A stretch of DNA of 64,000 nt from Aplectana chamaeleonis (GCA_029168955.1 JAPDOI010000446.1:62001-126000), one strand, 5' to 3'. Shown: positions 11,183-20,904, counted from the stretch's first letter. Program-made: numbers and translations. Notes: generated by a model from the letters alone, not told the origin.

Positions 11183-12916
11183 TTAAGAGGGAGATGGATT
11201 GGAAGGTACTCGAGAGTACCATCCGTGGGGTGTTTGGTATGAGGTGGGAGGGGAGAGAGGATAAAACAAAGGTTGAAACTCCTCCGCCAAGAGCTGACCT
11301 TGGAGCATGGAAGGCAGTGTAGCCCGGGATATTAGGATGAGGATAGGTAGGGATGGAGAGAGCTTGGTTTCTTGAACCATGATCACGTCTGGATGGTAAG
11401 TACGTGCGAAGAGAGAGAGCTCAGAAAGTTTAGTACGAAGGCCGTTGAGATTGATATGTACAATGGAAAGGGGGCGATTTGAGGAAGAGGAATCAGAGTT
11501 GGTAGGTGAAGAGCATAAAACACAGCGAAAAGCAGAGTTATAATGCCTCACAGAACTGAGACCCGAACAGGAGAGATGCACCCACCTTTGGCATCCGGAG
11601 CACTGGACGCTGGTATGTCTCCTGGTAACATCCTTGCCGCACGTGGCGCATAGGTACTTCTGAGCGGGTCCAGGATTCCTCTCCACGCCGGCCCTTTGCA
11701 GGAGAATCCGAAGGAGAGCTGCGGCCGGCCAGCACCTCTCCCATGACAAAAACCCTCTTCGCGGAGGGGGTGACGTCGGTTTGCATAGAGGTGATCTTCT
11801 TTCCTCCACACTGCCACGGCGTGAACGTACGACATCTCGGCAGCACTTCAAATCCTCTTTAACCACATCCGTCCAGAACTTTCGCCTACGCCCAGGTGGC
11901 CGTTTCCAGACAGGATTTGGAAGCATTTTTAAAGCGTGTTGTACGAGACGATCCGGCGTTCTTCTCAGTATATGCCCGAGCAGTCGAAGTCGACTTTCCA
12001 TTGCTGCTTGAGATGGCGTTAGGAGATGCTGGCACCTCCCTCGTGTCAAGCGTTGATGTACTGCGTCGATTTCCTTGTAAAGGTCTTCGTTATGGCATAC
12101 ACGCGGCCAGAAATATCCAAGCAAACGCCTAAAAAGCTTCCTCTCCGTGCAATCCAACCTTTCCATCTGCGTTTTCGGTGCTGCCCACGTCTCCGATCCG
12201 TACATCATGATAGGGCGAATAGCGGATAGGTAGACGCGCAACTTGACTTCCTTCGCGATGGTGGTAGACCACAAACACTTGGTTAGAGAATTGAATGCAG
12301 ACGTAGCTTTCGCACATCGTTGTCGAATATCCGCTGCATAACTACCATCGTTCTTCAGCAAACAGCCCAAATAACAGAAATCGTCCACCAGTTCGATACG
12401 TTGTCCGTCCACACAAACTCCAGTTGAAGGACTCTGAGAGACCCACATCTGCTTGCATTTGTCGGGACGAAGACGAAGTCCATAGGCTGCGGCATACTTC
12501 GAAACGAGGTTCACAATCCTTTGCAGTTTTGCGTTGTTTTCAGCGAATAACACAATGTCGTCGGCGTACTCCAGGTCGACAAGGGAGCGTCCTGATGGTG
12601 TTAGGATCACATCCGCAGGAAACTGTTCTGCAACTCTACGCATGATGTCATCAACGGCGAAGTTGAAAAGAAAAGGTCCTGCAACGGCTCCTTGCCTTAC
12701 TCCTGTTTTCACCTCGAAAGCTGACGTAAATCCGACAGGTGTACGAACTGCTGCTGTTGTTCCTTTGTTCATGTCCTCGATTAACCGAACATACTTTTCC
12801 GGGACTCCATCTGCTCGCAGAGCATTGAGCAATCGATCACGATGAGGAGAGTCGAACGCGGCTTCAAAGTCCAAAAAGCAAGCTGTAATGGCTTCGAAAC
12901 CGCTGCCACGATTCAA
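11183..12916 (-). pseudogene. Chimeric frame: RTE RT fused to LINE A 5' region
   Basis: One open frame of 577 codons crosses the B1/A1 insertion point at 11,844/11,860. The first about 357 residues are RTE palm and thumb: FLDFEAAFDSPHRDR, TGVRQGAVAGPFLFNFAVDD, YADD in LVDLEYADDIVLF, then FWTDVVKEDL. It then runs in frame into LINE A: LLRILLQRAGVERNPGP (2A-like; A-to-P codons at 11,666-11,692), a PHD finger CATCGKDV...CSGCQRWVHLSC...CVLC, and the start of the endonuclease (HINLNGLR, MVQETKL). It stops after a frameshift near 11,190. The fusion is an accident of insertion. Confidence 0.8.
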
Positions 12917-13682
12917 TTACTCTTCTCACGACGAACACTTGGTCGATGGTCGATCTTCCAGGTCGAAAACCGGCTTGCTCATCTCTGGTCGTTCCTTCAC
13001 GATGTTTGATAAGTCGCTCGAGAATGATACGTTCTAAAACCTTGTACATGACACGAAGTAGAGAGATTCCTCTGTAGTTCTTAGGATCCGTGACGGATAG
13101 CTTCTTGTGAAGAGGTACGATGATCGCATGTCTCCACGAATCGGGTATCCTTTCGCTCATCCATATGGCACGGATGGTGTTGGTCATTTCACGAATCCCA
13201 GACGGAGGAAGAGCTTCCAGCATTTCAGCAGTGATGTTGTCATCTCCACCTGCCTTTCCATTCTTCATTTTCCGGACACAATCCAAAACTTCAGACTCAG
13301 TCGGCGGTTCCTCACTGACATCGTAATGTGCTCTCTGAACATGCGGGAGCTCAGGTACTGATGGCGCTGGACGATTCAGTAGTGAACTGAAGTAATCCTT
13401 CCATATTGGCAGCGTCGCATCACCAACTGCAACTCCATTGGTAGTGTTCAAGACAGGAGAACATCTCTTCATCTTCCCGCTATACTGTCGCAGCAACGTG
13501 TAGGCTTTCTTCGGATTCTTCTCCTCCCAAGCCTTCTCGAACTCCTTAGCTCTACACGTCCACTCTCGTTCGCGGTCACTTTGAAGCTGCCGACGCAACT
13601 TCCTCCTCAGACGCTTCTCCTCCACGAAGTTTCCTGCAGTTCGGAGAGCACATACTCTGTTGTAGGTAGATATTGTTTCTTC
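12864..13682 (-). pseudogene. RTE B1 reverse transcriptase, N-terminal half
   Basis: Connects the endonuclease side of B1 to its palm domain. It starts just inside the Tc5-like insertion with STYNRVCALRTAG, followed by a basic Arg/Lys helix, then KMKNGKAGGDDNITAEML, DSWRHAIIVPLHKK, DPKNYRGISLLRVMYKVLERII and DEQAGFRPGRSTIDQVFVVRRVIE, all typical RTE-clade RT blocks. A short deletion near 12,900 shifts the frame into the palm part read at 11,860-12,916. Confidence 0.85.
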
Positions 13683-13685
13683 TGA

Positions 13686-14136
13686 CAAGGGAACCACAAT
13701 TAGCCATAGTAACCATTCGGAGTGAGATGTATACACGATTGTAGGTCCAGGTAAGGTAGTAAACATATATCAATACTAGCTGCCTAGACCTCCCACAGAG
13801 AGCGCTGTGACCCGCCGAAGTTTGCTCCCCGCAGAAGAGGGGACACCTCTACGCGGGGTAATCTTTCCACGGTGTGGCCGCCGTGGTATAGTGGTAGAGC
13901 TCTCGCTTCGTGAATGAGCTATGGAGGGTTCGATCCCCGAGCCGTGCGAAATTTTTGCATTTTTAGTTTTCTCCTCGGAATTTAATGATTTTCTTACTCT
14001 TCGACATTTTTAGCACTTTCGCACATAGAATCAGGTTCGGAAATACAATTTTAGACACATTCTCTCGACGCATTCTGTTGCCTTGATGGAAGAATTGCGT
14101 TGTTTTCTCTCTTCGTTTGGCGTTGAAAATAGAGAG
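13686..14136 (+). repeat. Left long TIR of Tc5-like element
   Basis: About 451 bp matching the reverse complement of 16,158-16,606. The outer about 140 bp is essentially identical between arms; differences concentrate around the tRNA-like segment and the next 60 bp. The coding region lies wholly between the arms, its stop codon ending 12 bp before the right arm. Confidence 0.92.
13879..13949 (+). ncRNA. tRNA-like Pol III unit in left TIR
   Basis: The segment reads like a tRNA gene. It has a box A-like TGGTATAGTGGTAGAG, a 7-base anticodon-type loop TTCGTGA, and a perfect box B core GGTTCGATCCC at 13,927-13,937. TTTTT follows within about 10 bp, a normal Pol III terminator. The acceptor and T stems pair poorly, so it is more likely a tRNA-derived promoter or pseudogene than a working tRNA. 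Confidence 0.5.
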
Positions 14137-14308
14137 ATAAACTTTTTATCTCTGTTGGAGCACTTGCACCCACAATAGAATGTTTAAGTGACTCTAGTCA
14201 GGTGCAGTCTGAGCGGACTGTTAATCAACGGTGCTTGTGATATATTGATTAGAGAAGTCATGAGAGTTTCCCGTTCACGCGCCGTCTACCGCCTATGGAT
14301 TATTCGCG

Positions 14309-16145
14309 ATGGTTTTCCGTCCTGAAAAGGTTGTTTCTCTGTTAATCGCTGAGTTTGGACAGCCTTTCGTCTGTCAAGATGCTTGTCGCGAAGAGAAGAA
14401 GATTGCGGAAAAATTCATACGTATACTACGCGACTGCATCTTGGCACACTGCGACGCCGCCGACTCGGAAGAAGTTCTGGATAGCTATGCTGCCGATGAT
14501 CCAGACTGGAACGGCGAAGACGATTACTTGGGTGGAAACTCCTCGGTTGAAACAGGCGAAGATGTAGTGATTTTCGGGGACGCTTATGTTCCAACGGCCA
14601 GGGTGTGTTTAACTACCACTAGTCAGCTTTGAGAATGTTTTTTGTTCCAAATTTCATTTTCCATTTCGACATATTCTAGTTTAAAGATGCTATTGCCTTC
14701 TACCGAGCATCAGTGAAGGGCAGTCGTACGCTGAAGGTTATGCAACATAATTTCCGATGGATCAAATGTTGGAATCATTTGACGAAATTGCGAGCGATTG
14801 AGGAGCACGACGTGCAGAGGTTTCAGCGGGCCGCAAAACTTAAGAATCTCGCCAATCTGCTTCATGAAATTGTTCAGAGCAAGTTTCAAGCAGGTGTGTA
14901 CTAATGTAATAACACGGAGAATATTGTCACACAAATTCACTCGAATATTTTTGAAGGAGTATCGCTGCATGATCACGACCTTCGTTCGCTGGCTTTAAAC
15001 CTCGCACGTCAACACAAAACATTGAGAACTTTACGGCGAGCTCAACATGGATTGATTCATTCAAAAGATGTTATGGAGTCGTTTCAAGGAGAATTACAAC
15101 GTTCGTGACAAGACGGACGTTCAGATCCCGTGAAGATATAGAAATGCAGGCAAGAGAGTTCGTGGAATCCGTGAAAATCGACATGAGAACGCTTCCTTTG
15201 GCCTGTTTTTGTAATGGGGACCAATCCGGCTTTGCGAAAGAAATGACCACGGCTCGAAGTCTGGCACCAGCCGGTTGTAAAAAGGTGAATAATAGCTATT
15301 GCTTTGATTACCCCCTTCAATAAGCCAAATAACCGTCATCTGGCTTTATAGGTTGAAAGAATAGTGGATAGCAAAGCGGCAACCACGCACTCCTACACAG
15401 TGTTGCCACTAATCTACGCCGATGGCAGACTTGGAGACAAGCTGTTTGTCCTTCTGCAGGAAAGAAACGGAGTTTTCCCTCGTCAAGGTCACTTTGAGGC
15501 TCCAAACCTCGTTGTTCGAGCTGGTACCACTCACATAATGACGAAAAATCACATGGTGGAGTGGTTGAGGAGCTGCGTATTTGTACCTGGAGGACCTCGT
15601 GAGACATATCTCATTGTGGACTCGTGGTCGTCATTTCGTGATGTCGAGACCATAAACAAAGCAGTTCCCGAAGGTAATTAATTCACTCTAGTCCTGTAGG
15701 TAAATTCCACTCATGCAAACCTAGTTTAGGCCATCGCGTAGTTGTACGGAACATCCCTCCTGGTGCAACGTCGATGATTCAACCTCTCGACGTCTTCTTT
15801 TCGGGCCATTGAAGAATGTCATGAAGAGAATCCGAGCACATATACTCGTTAACGACATCGATTTCAATGTAGCACAAAGAGACAACATTCTCATGGTGAT
15901 TTCGCAAGTCTACAGAATGTTTTGTGCGCCGAGATTTGTGAATTTCCTCAAGTACTCTTGGCATATGGCAGGGGTACGTAGACGAGCGTCCAGGTCAGTT
16001 TGACACTCCGGGAGAATACCTATTCCGGCTTGAGGCCGCAGACTGTTTCGAGGACGGATGTCAGTGTACGGTTTTTATTCGATGCGCCGTTTGTGAACAT
16101 CATTTGTGCTTTTCCCATTTTTTCGTATCGTTCCATAAGTGTTAA
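14309..16145 (+). pseudogene. Tc5-like transposase (DDD), interrupted
   Basis: A multi-exon transposase. Likely exons: 14,309-14,602, 14,680-14,893, 14,957-15,284, 15,352-15,673 and 15,730-16,145, with GT/AG borders and introns of about 55-80 bp. The N-terminal part ends in a helix-turn-helix-like region (near 15,000-15,090). The DDE_1-type catalytic core has Asp in NGDQSG (15,219), Asp in YLIVDSW (15,619) and Asp in MIQPLDVFF (15,789). The C-terminus (16,050-16,145) is a Cys/His cluster like the Tc5 C-terminal domain. Frameshifts near 15,105, 15,808 and 15,975 break it, so no intact protein is made. Confidence 0.82.
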
Positions 16146-16157
16146 AATGAATTTTCG

Positions 16158-16606
16158 CTCTCCATTTTCAACGCCAAACGAAGAGAAAACAACGCAATTC
16201 TTCCATCAAGGCAACAGAATGCGTCGAGAGAATGTGTCTAAAATTGTATTTCCGAAACCTGATTATATGTGCGAAAGTGCTAAAATGTCGAAGGTAAGAA
16301 AATCATTAAATTCCGAGGAGAAAACTAAAAATGCAAAAATTTCGCACGGCTCGGGGAACGAACCCTCCATAGCTCATTCATGAAGCGAGAACTCTACCAC
16401 TATACCACGGCTGCCGCACCGTTGAATGATTACCCCCTCGTAGAAGTGTCCCTCTTCTGCGGGGAGCAAACTTCCGGCGGGTCACAGCGCTCTCTGTGGG
16501 AGGTCTAGGCAGCTAGTATTGATATATGTTTACTACCTTACCTGGACCTACAATCGTGTATACATCTCACTCCGAATGGTTACTATGGCTAATTGTGGTT
16601 CCCTTG
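16158..16606 (-). repeat. Right long TIR of Tc5-like element
   Basis: Inverse partner of 13,686-14,136, ending at the TGA duplication. It differs from the left arm by small indels and substitutions from about 16,270 to 16,450. Confidence 0.92.
16344..16415 (-). ncRNA. tRNA-like Pol III unit in right TIR
   Basis: Inverse copy of the left tRNA-like unit. Box A is kept. Box B reads GGTTCGTTCCC, with A changed to T. The anticodon-type loop is TTCATGA (CAU) against TTCGTGA on the left. TTTTT again follows. The two arms have thus diverged inside the tRNA-like part more than in the outer TIR. Confidence 0.45.
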
Positions 16607-16609
16607 TGA

Positions 16610-17630
16610 GACGTAGGCGAACTTCTTCTTAGGCTGTACAACCGGGAGTGCCTCTTTCGAAGCGTCCTGGATGCACTTGACAAAAGAATCCGCGTCGCAA
16701 AGTTTCTTCTTAGTCCGTACTCCGATGTGAATGGAAACGCGTTGTCGGAAATTCCTTCTGCACTCTTCATCTCTGAGACTTGTCATGTCAATCCTCTGGA
16801 GAGGCTGAGCCCCTCGCTTCCTCTTATGAATCCTCGCAGTGAAGTTCAACAGAACAGGACGGTGATCCGAATCGAATGCGACATCCCACACAGCTCTAGA
16901 TCTTCGAATGTCCGATACTGGAATATTCCTCGTCAGGACATAGTCAAGCTGTAGTTTCAAAGTTGTCATCTTCCGCTTCCGCTGCTCTTCTGGAGATAGC
17001 CGGGTTGGTCCCTGCCACGTAAGCTGATGGCGGCGATGATTCCTCTTGAATGTCGATGCAATAATCAGACCACTGCGTTCACAAAGTCGACAAGGCGGTA
17101 GCCATTGTCCGATGTTTGCTCCACTGGGTAGAACCATTTACCGAGTACTTCGGATTCCTGATCAAGTCCCATCTTCGCATTTGCGTCAATCCCCACGACA
17201 ACAGCATGTTGACAAGGTATCCTGGCCAGCAACGTATTGAGTTCCTCATAAAACGCATCCTTCGAATTGTCTTCGGCGGTTTCAGTGGGCGCATGAGCAC
17301 TCACTATCCACAGATTGAATCCTCTGTGATCCCGCAGTCGTACGAATGCATTCCGACACGACGTTGAGCCGAACTCCTTGACCATACCATTGAAATCCTT
17401 CCTTACAGCTATTGCACAGCCTCCCACTCTCCTATCGTCAGCGTTACCGCAGTAGATGGTGTACTCTCCGACGCTGATGACGGGTCTATCCTGAGGCGGG
17501 TTTCCTGCAAAGCAGCAAACGGTGCATGGAAATAGCTCAGAAGTATGGATAGCGCAGTTTTTTGGATATCACTCGACAGCGATCGACAGTTCAGGGTGGC
17601 GAAATTGTGGCTTGTGGCCAAAGACTCCAT
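16610..17630 (-). pseudogene. RTE B1 endonuclease region
   Basis: APE-type endonuclease of B1, starting MESLATSHNFATLNCRSLSS near 17,630. Visible motifs are ALQETRL (catalytic Glu), GGCAIAVRKDFNGM, LWIVSAHAPTE, VVVGIDANAKMG and SDHRPVLLNF near the end (catalytic His). The code moves between frames near 17,420 and 17,080, so it is a decayed copy. Its 3' end runs into the Tc5-like element after FAYVS; the same protein continues at 13,682. Confidence 0.85.
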
Positions 17631-17855
17631 GACTCCCTAGGTACGGATCCTAAGGTGTTATGGACCAGAGGCCTTAGTGTGCCGGACGGCGACACCTTTA
17701 TGCAATGTGCGGGATACTTTCGCGATATAGTTGTGCACGCTATATCGCTCGAACGTTCCCTGTGTACACTCAAACGTCTGCTGGGTTCAGTAGAAGCAGG
17801 GGCACCAACGAGCAGGTACCAACAGACTTGTATACACACCCCCCAACAATAGGAC

Positions 17856-18378
17856 AAAAGCATTTATTTTCAGTTCAGTAAGAGATTGATGGGAAATCGT
17901 AAGTTATTGCATATTTTTCAATTTCGCGTGGGATAACCTCGACCAAACTGAAATTTCCAAACACTCAAAAATAATTTTGTTACAAAACTGGTATCGTACG
18001 ATTGCTGCAATAGATCTTAATGAAAAACCAATATTTTGCTGCAACATTAGACTGGTGGTGAAGAGAGGAAGCGGTTTTTGCAGTTATCCGACGATTTTCG
18101 TGTCGAATAATAACGAGCAGGGGGAAGATAACTTTGATACTCACTGTGCTTGGAAGACGTGTCTCTTGAACAGCTATTGCTAAAGAATAATTTTTCTTTT
18201 TCTCTGGAATAATCTTACAGTTTTCTCTGCGTTTATCACCACAAAACATTTTTCCTAACTGCAAAATAAAGAAAACAGGTGCCTGACTCCGTAAAAATTC
18301 ACAAACAGCAAAATACGTTAAAATTCAGTTGTTCCTTATACTTACTGCTTTATTCACTTTTCCTTTACTGTATTCCCC
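17856..18378. other. No gene recognised
   Basis: AT-rich single-copy-looking sequence flanking B1. It begins with the B1 right TSD context. I see no coding or RNA feature. Confidence 0.5.
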
Positions 18379-18387
18379 TTGTCAATC

Positions 18388-18571
18388 CGGTGGTGGCCAT
18401 CGTGTATCAACACTCCTGAGGAGGCGGGAGAAACGGGGGAGGAGCGAGGTTCCTGATTGGACGCGACACGGGCTAGACCCGGTCCCCTGCTCTTGCGTCC
18501 AATCAGAGACCTCGCTCCTCCCTCGTTTCTCCCGCCTCCTCAGAAGTGTTGATACACGATGGCCACCACCC
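18388..18571. mobile_element. 184-bp palindromic MITE with 9-bp TSD
   Basis: Two near-perfect inverted arms of about 80 bp, starting GGTGGTGGCCATCGTGTATC, separated by a centre of about 20 bp. A 9-bp direct repeat TTGTCAATC flanks it (18,379-18,387 and 18,572-18,580). A 9-bp TSD with long TIRs suggests a Mutator-like (MULE) MITE. There is no coding content. Confidence 0.8.
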
Positions 18572-18794
18572 TTGTCAATCACTCCATAACTCAAGAAGTG
18601 TCATTCGACACCTTTCTCACAGTTCCAGCCATCGTTTAAGATTCCCCCTGTACGGCATGACGAGATAGAGCCGGCGCCAGCAGCTGGCAGCCTTCCACGC
18701 TATCTCTGCAGAGACACTAGACGACGAGGGCGCCAGCCGCGCTCGATACCGTTTCGCAGCAGCCGCCGCTCGGTCGGGTGGTAAGTGCCCCGTA

Positions 18795-19173
18795 ATCATA
18801 TAAACCCACGATTTTGAGGTACCCTTCAAAGTTAAGGTATCAAGTTCAAAATGGAATAGGAGCGACCTGCATCCATTTCCAGCCTCCTGTCCAAAAATGA
18901 GCTCCCTAGCTCAATTTTAAGTGTACCAACAAGATCGTGTACGCCGTCTGAAAAAAAAGGAGATTAACAACAAAAACGAGCGGTCTTTCATTTTTTACTC
19001 GAAGTCCAGTGAACCGTTCTAAACCATTTTCGGGTACAATTACCAACTTTTTGCGCTCTTTTTAATGCAATTTAGCTCTAATTTCTACGTTCACTCTCAA
19101 CTGAGATTTCGAAAAAGGGGTTGCGCGCGGGGCCGATTCAAAACCAAATCTGGTGCGCGCTTCGCGCGCACCA
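18795..19173 (+). repeat. Dispersed repeat R2, copy a
   Basis: About 380 bp related to the reverse complement of 37,571-37,952. Shared landmarks are 'cccacgattttgaggtaccc', 'ggaataggagcgacctgcat', 'ccaactttttgcgctcttt' and a GC-rich end 'gcgcgcttcgcgcgcacca' that is self-complementary. Non-coding. Confidence 0.7.
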
Positions 19174-19360
19174 CAATGTGGGAAAGGGGGGGGCACTAAG
19201 GCGCGATGGACTTGGCCACGCCCATTTTACTGTGTCGCACTAAAATTGAGCACCTTCCCGGGGTTTCCCTCCCAAGCCAAAATCAGGAGAGTCATTGCGG
19301 CTCGGAAAAATGGGCGTGGCTAAGTGCGATACAAAAGTGCCCCCCCCCTTTCCCACATAG
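19174..19360. repeat. Fold-back with poly-G/C arms
   Basis: Inverted arms: 'tgtgggaaagggggg...cact' at the left and 'agtgcccccccc...cccaca' at the right. A second inner inverted pair contains the 'ggccacgcccattt' block. About 187 bp, non-coding. No clear duplicated target is visible because it abuts R2. Confidence 0.65.
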
Positions 19361-19382
19361 CACCGCAAACAGTAAAAGTCAC

Positions 19383-19506
19383 GGTGCAAAACTAGTTGGG
19401 GGGGCACTTAAGAAATACCCATAGAAATGAAAAGATTCATCCATGAAAATGAAAATTTCTTTCGTTATCAGAGTTCTGTGTGGCCCCCCTCAACTAGTTT
19501 TGCACC
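19383..19506. mobile_element. 124-bp hAT-like MITE with 8-bp TSD
   Basis: Arms GGTGCAAAACTAGTTGGGGG and the inverse at the right end. An 8-bp direct repeat AAAGTCAC flanks it (19,375-19,382 and 19,507-19,514). Palindromic, non-coding. An 8-bp TSD fits the hAT or P groups. Confidence 0.75.
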
Positions 19507-19539
19507 AAAGTCACTAAAAAATTCGAGTACTATAATATT

Positions 19540-20815
19540 GGACGGAGGCCCTTGACAAGAAATGCAGTTGTGATGTCATTTACTTTGACTTTGCAAAGGC
19601 ATTTGATCGTGTCTCACATTTGAAACTGCTTTCAAAACTACGGGATCTGGGATTTCATCCGATTTTGATAGAATGGCTCGCCCAATTCTTGTCTGATAGA
19701 ACGTTTCAGGTGAGGGTCGGGGATTGTTATTCCAAGGTGAGAAACATAGCGAGCGGGGTCCCACAAGGGGGTGTATTATCACCAATATTGTTTAGTATCT
19801 TTGCAGCTGACATTCCTATCATTTTTCATGACAAAAGTGTTACAGTAAAATTTTATGCGGACGATATAAAGCTTTACAAAGTCATTTCTGATCCATTAGA
19901 TGCCCAAGTGCTGCAGGGGGGGATTGACCTGATAGTGGACTGGGCGAGAGAATGGCAGCTGCCACTGGCTCCGCAAAAAAACCGTATTTATGCGGGTTCA
20001 TTTGAGTCCGGCGTCGACGGCCCATTCATATACATGTGCTGGTGTCGCGCTGCGAGCGGTAGACTCGGTTCGAGACCTCGGTTTTCAGTACGATAGGAAG
20101 TTGGATTTTTCTGAGCATGTCAAAATCAAATGCCAATCGGCTCACAGGCGGATTTTTCAGATTTGTAAGGGTATCTCCACTAGAAACAAACAGGTTCTGC
20201 ACCGAGCACATAAGACTTATATACGGCCCATTGTGGAATTTGGAACATCAGTATTCGCTCCGCACAAGAAAAAGGATATTGGCGCGCTCGAAAAGGTCTA
20301 GAATAGTTTCACTCGCAAACTGTTGATTCGCATCGGTGGTTTCCTGAATTCCAAGATACCCAGGGCCCATTTAAGGAACAAATATTTTGGGTTGCCAACG
20401 CTGGATTCTCGGCGCAGAGTATTTGACCTTTGCATGGTCCGCAAACTTCTGGAAAACAGCAGTATTTTCAGGCTTACACCCTATTTCAAACTAGTCACAT
20501 CGAGAACTAGAGGTGAAATAATGAAAATATTTTTCGGTCGGCCAATTACCAGTGTTAGGGTTAGGTCTCTTCCACATAGGGCGGGTAGCGCATACCTGGA
20601 AATCGCTAGAAGAGTCACCGGCGCTGCTTCCTCGGGCCAGTTTAGGCGACGGGTATCCCAAATAGTTCTTGGCTACGAAACATAGCATTTTCGATTGTTT
20701 CTTCTTTTCTAGAGATAGATCTTCGTTTGTTTGATTGGTAGGGTGTATGAAAGAATAGGAGTATTTTTGCATCAATCTCCATGTGCGACTCTCCATAAAC
20801 CTCGGCATGGTAATA
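19540..20815 (+). mobile_element. CR1-like LINE, copy E1 (5'-truncated)
   Basis: The 3' end of a CR1-like LINE related to E2. It starts abruptly in the RT region near the sequence for EALDKKCSCDVIYFDFAKAFD and runs through the stop codon at 20,685 into about 130 bp of 3' UTR partly matching E2. Abrupt 5' truncation is typical of target-primed LINE insertions. The right border with the Penelope-like element is approximate. Confidence 0.75.
19545..20685 (+). pseudogene. CR1-like RT C-terminal part (E1)
   Basis: RT palm and thumb in several frames: YFDFAKAFDRVSH (motif A), GVPQGGVLSPILFSIF (motif B), FYADDIKLYK (motif C), then a connection region with DLGFQYDRKLDFSEHVK and a C-terminal domain ending SLPHRAGSAYLEIARRVTGA. 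Frame changes occur near 20,000 and 20,300, and a TAG interrupts after ALEKV. Not functional. Confidence 0.82.
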
Positions 20816-20870
20816 ATCTAGATGTCTGATGATGTTGTACTCGACACGAGGTTGGTATATCTTCTTTATG

Positions 20871-20904
20871 GCCGACGTTTCGGAGAAACCTCCTTCTTCA
20901 GAGC
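20871..20904 (-). ncRNA. Hammerhead-ribozyme-like motif of the PLE
   Basis: On the minus strand the sequence is CTGAAGA, then a hairpin GGAG-GTTT-CTCC, then GAAAC and GTC. This matches the conserved core CUGANGA / stem II / GAAA of hammerhead ribozymes. Penelope-like elements are known to carry hammerheads in terminal regions. Stem III would be very short and there is one extra A before stem II, so activity is uncertain. Confidence 0.45.

Larger units (their letters stand above)
8399..11844 (-). mobile_element. 2A/PHD LINE family A, copy A1
   Basis: A 3,446-bp LINE inserted in the 3' part of RTE B1, flanked by a perfect 15-bp TSD ACTTCAAATCCTCTT (8,384-8,398 and 11,845-11,859). The 5' end begins GCTGCCGAGATGTCGTACG, exactly as in A2 and A3, so this is a true full-length end. 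Order on the minus strand: 2A-like motif, PHD finger, endonuclease, RT and a C-terminal Cys/His cluster. The 3' tail is (GAA)n-like, not poly(A). It is nearly identical to A3 and must be recent, but frameshifts break the frame near 11,183, 10,150 and 9,395. Confidence 0.88.
13686..16606 (+). mobile_element. Tc5-like DNA transposon
   Basis: A 2,921-bp element inserted in RTE B1. Its ends are CAAGGGAACCACAATTAGCC and the exact inverse, and the TSD is TGA/TCA (13,683-13,685 and 16,607-16,609). The uninterrupted RTE paralogue B2 reads CTCAG at this point. CTNAG targets with TNA duplication, TIRs of several hundred bp and a Cys-rich transposase C-terminus are the known signature of the nematode Tc4/Tc5 group. 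TIRs are about 450 bp. The transposase region has frameshifts, so this copy is probably inactive. Removing it restores the RTE frame. Confidence 0.92.
8183..17844 (-). mobile_element. RTE-type LINE, copy B1 (nested host)
   Basis: An RTE retrotransposon on the minus strand, flanked by the 11-bp duplication AACAATAGGAC (8,172-8,182 and 17,845-17,855). Its 5' end (right side) starts GGGGTGTGTATACAAG, the same start as B2 at 28,441. It encodes an apurinic-type endonuclease followed by reverse transcriptase. Removing A1 (8,399-11,844 plus one 15-bp TSD) and the Tc5-like element (13,686-16,606 plus 3 bp) leaves about 3.28 kb, a normal RTE size. The 3' end is a short AAGTMAGTCAAGT-like repeat rather than poly(A). 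Confidence 0.88.

Noticed and set aside
13879..13949. A genuine functional tRNA gene
   Set aside because: Box A, box B and terminator look right, but acceptor and T stems pair poorly and an inverse, diverged copy lies in the other TIR; kept only as tRNA-like.
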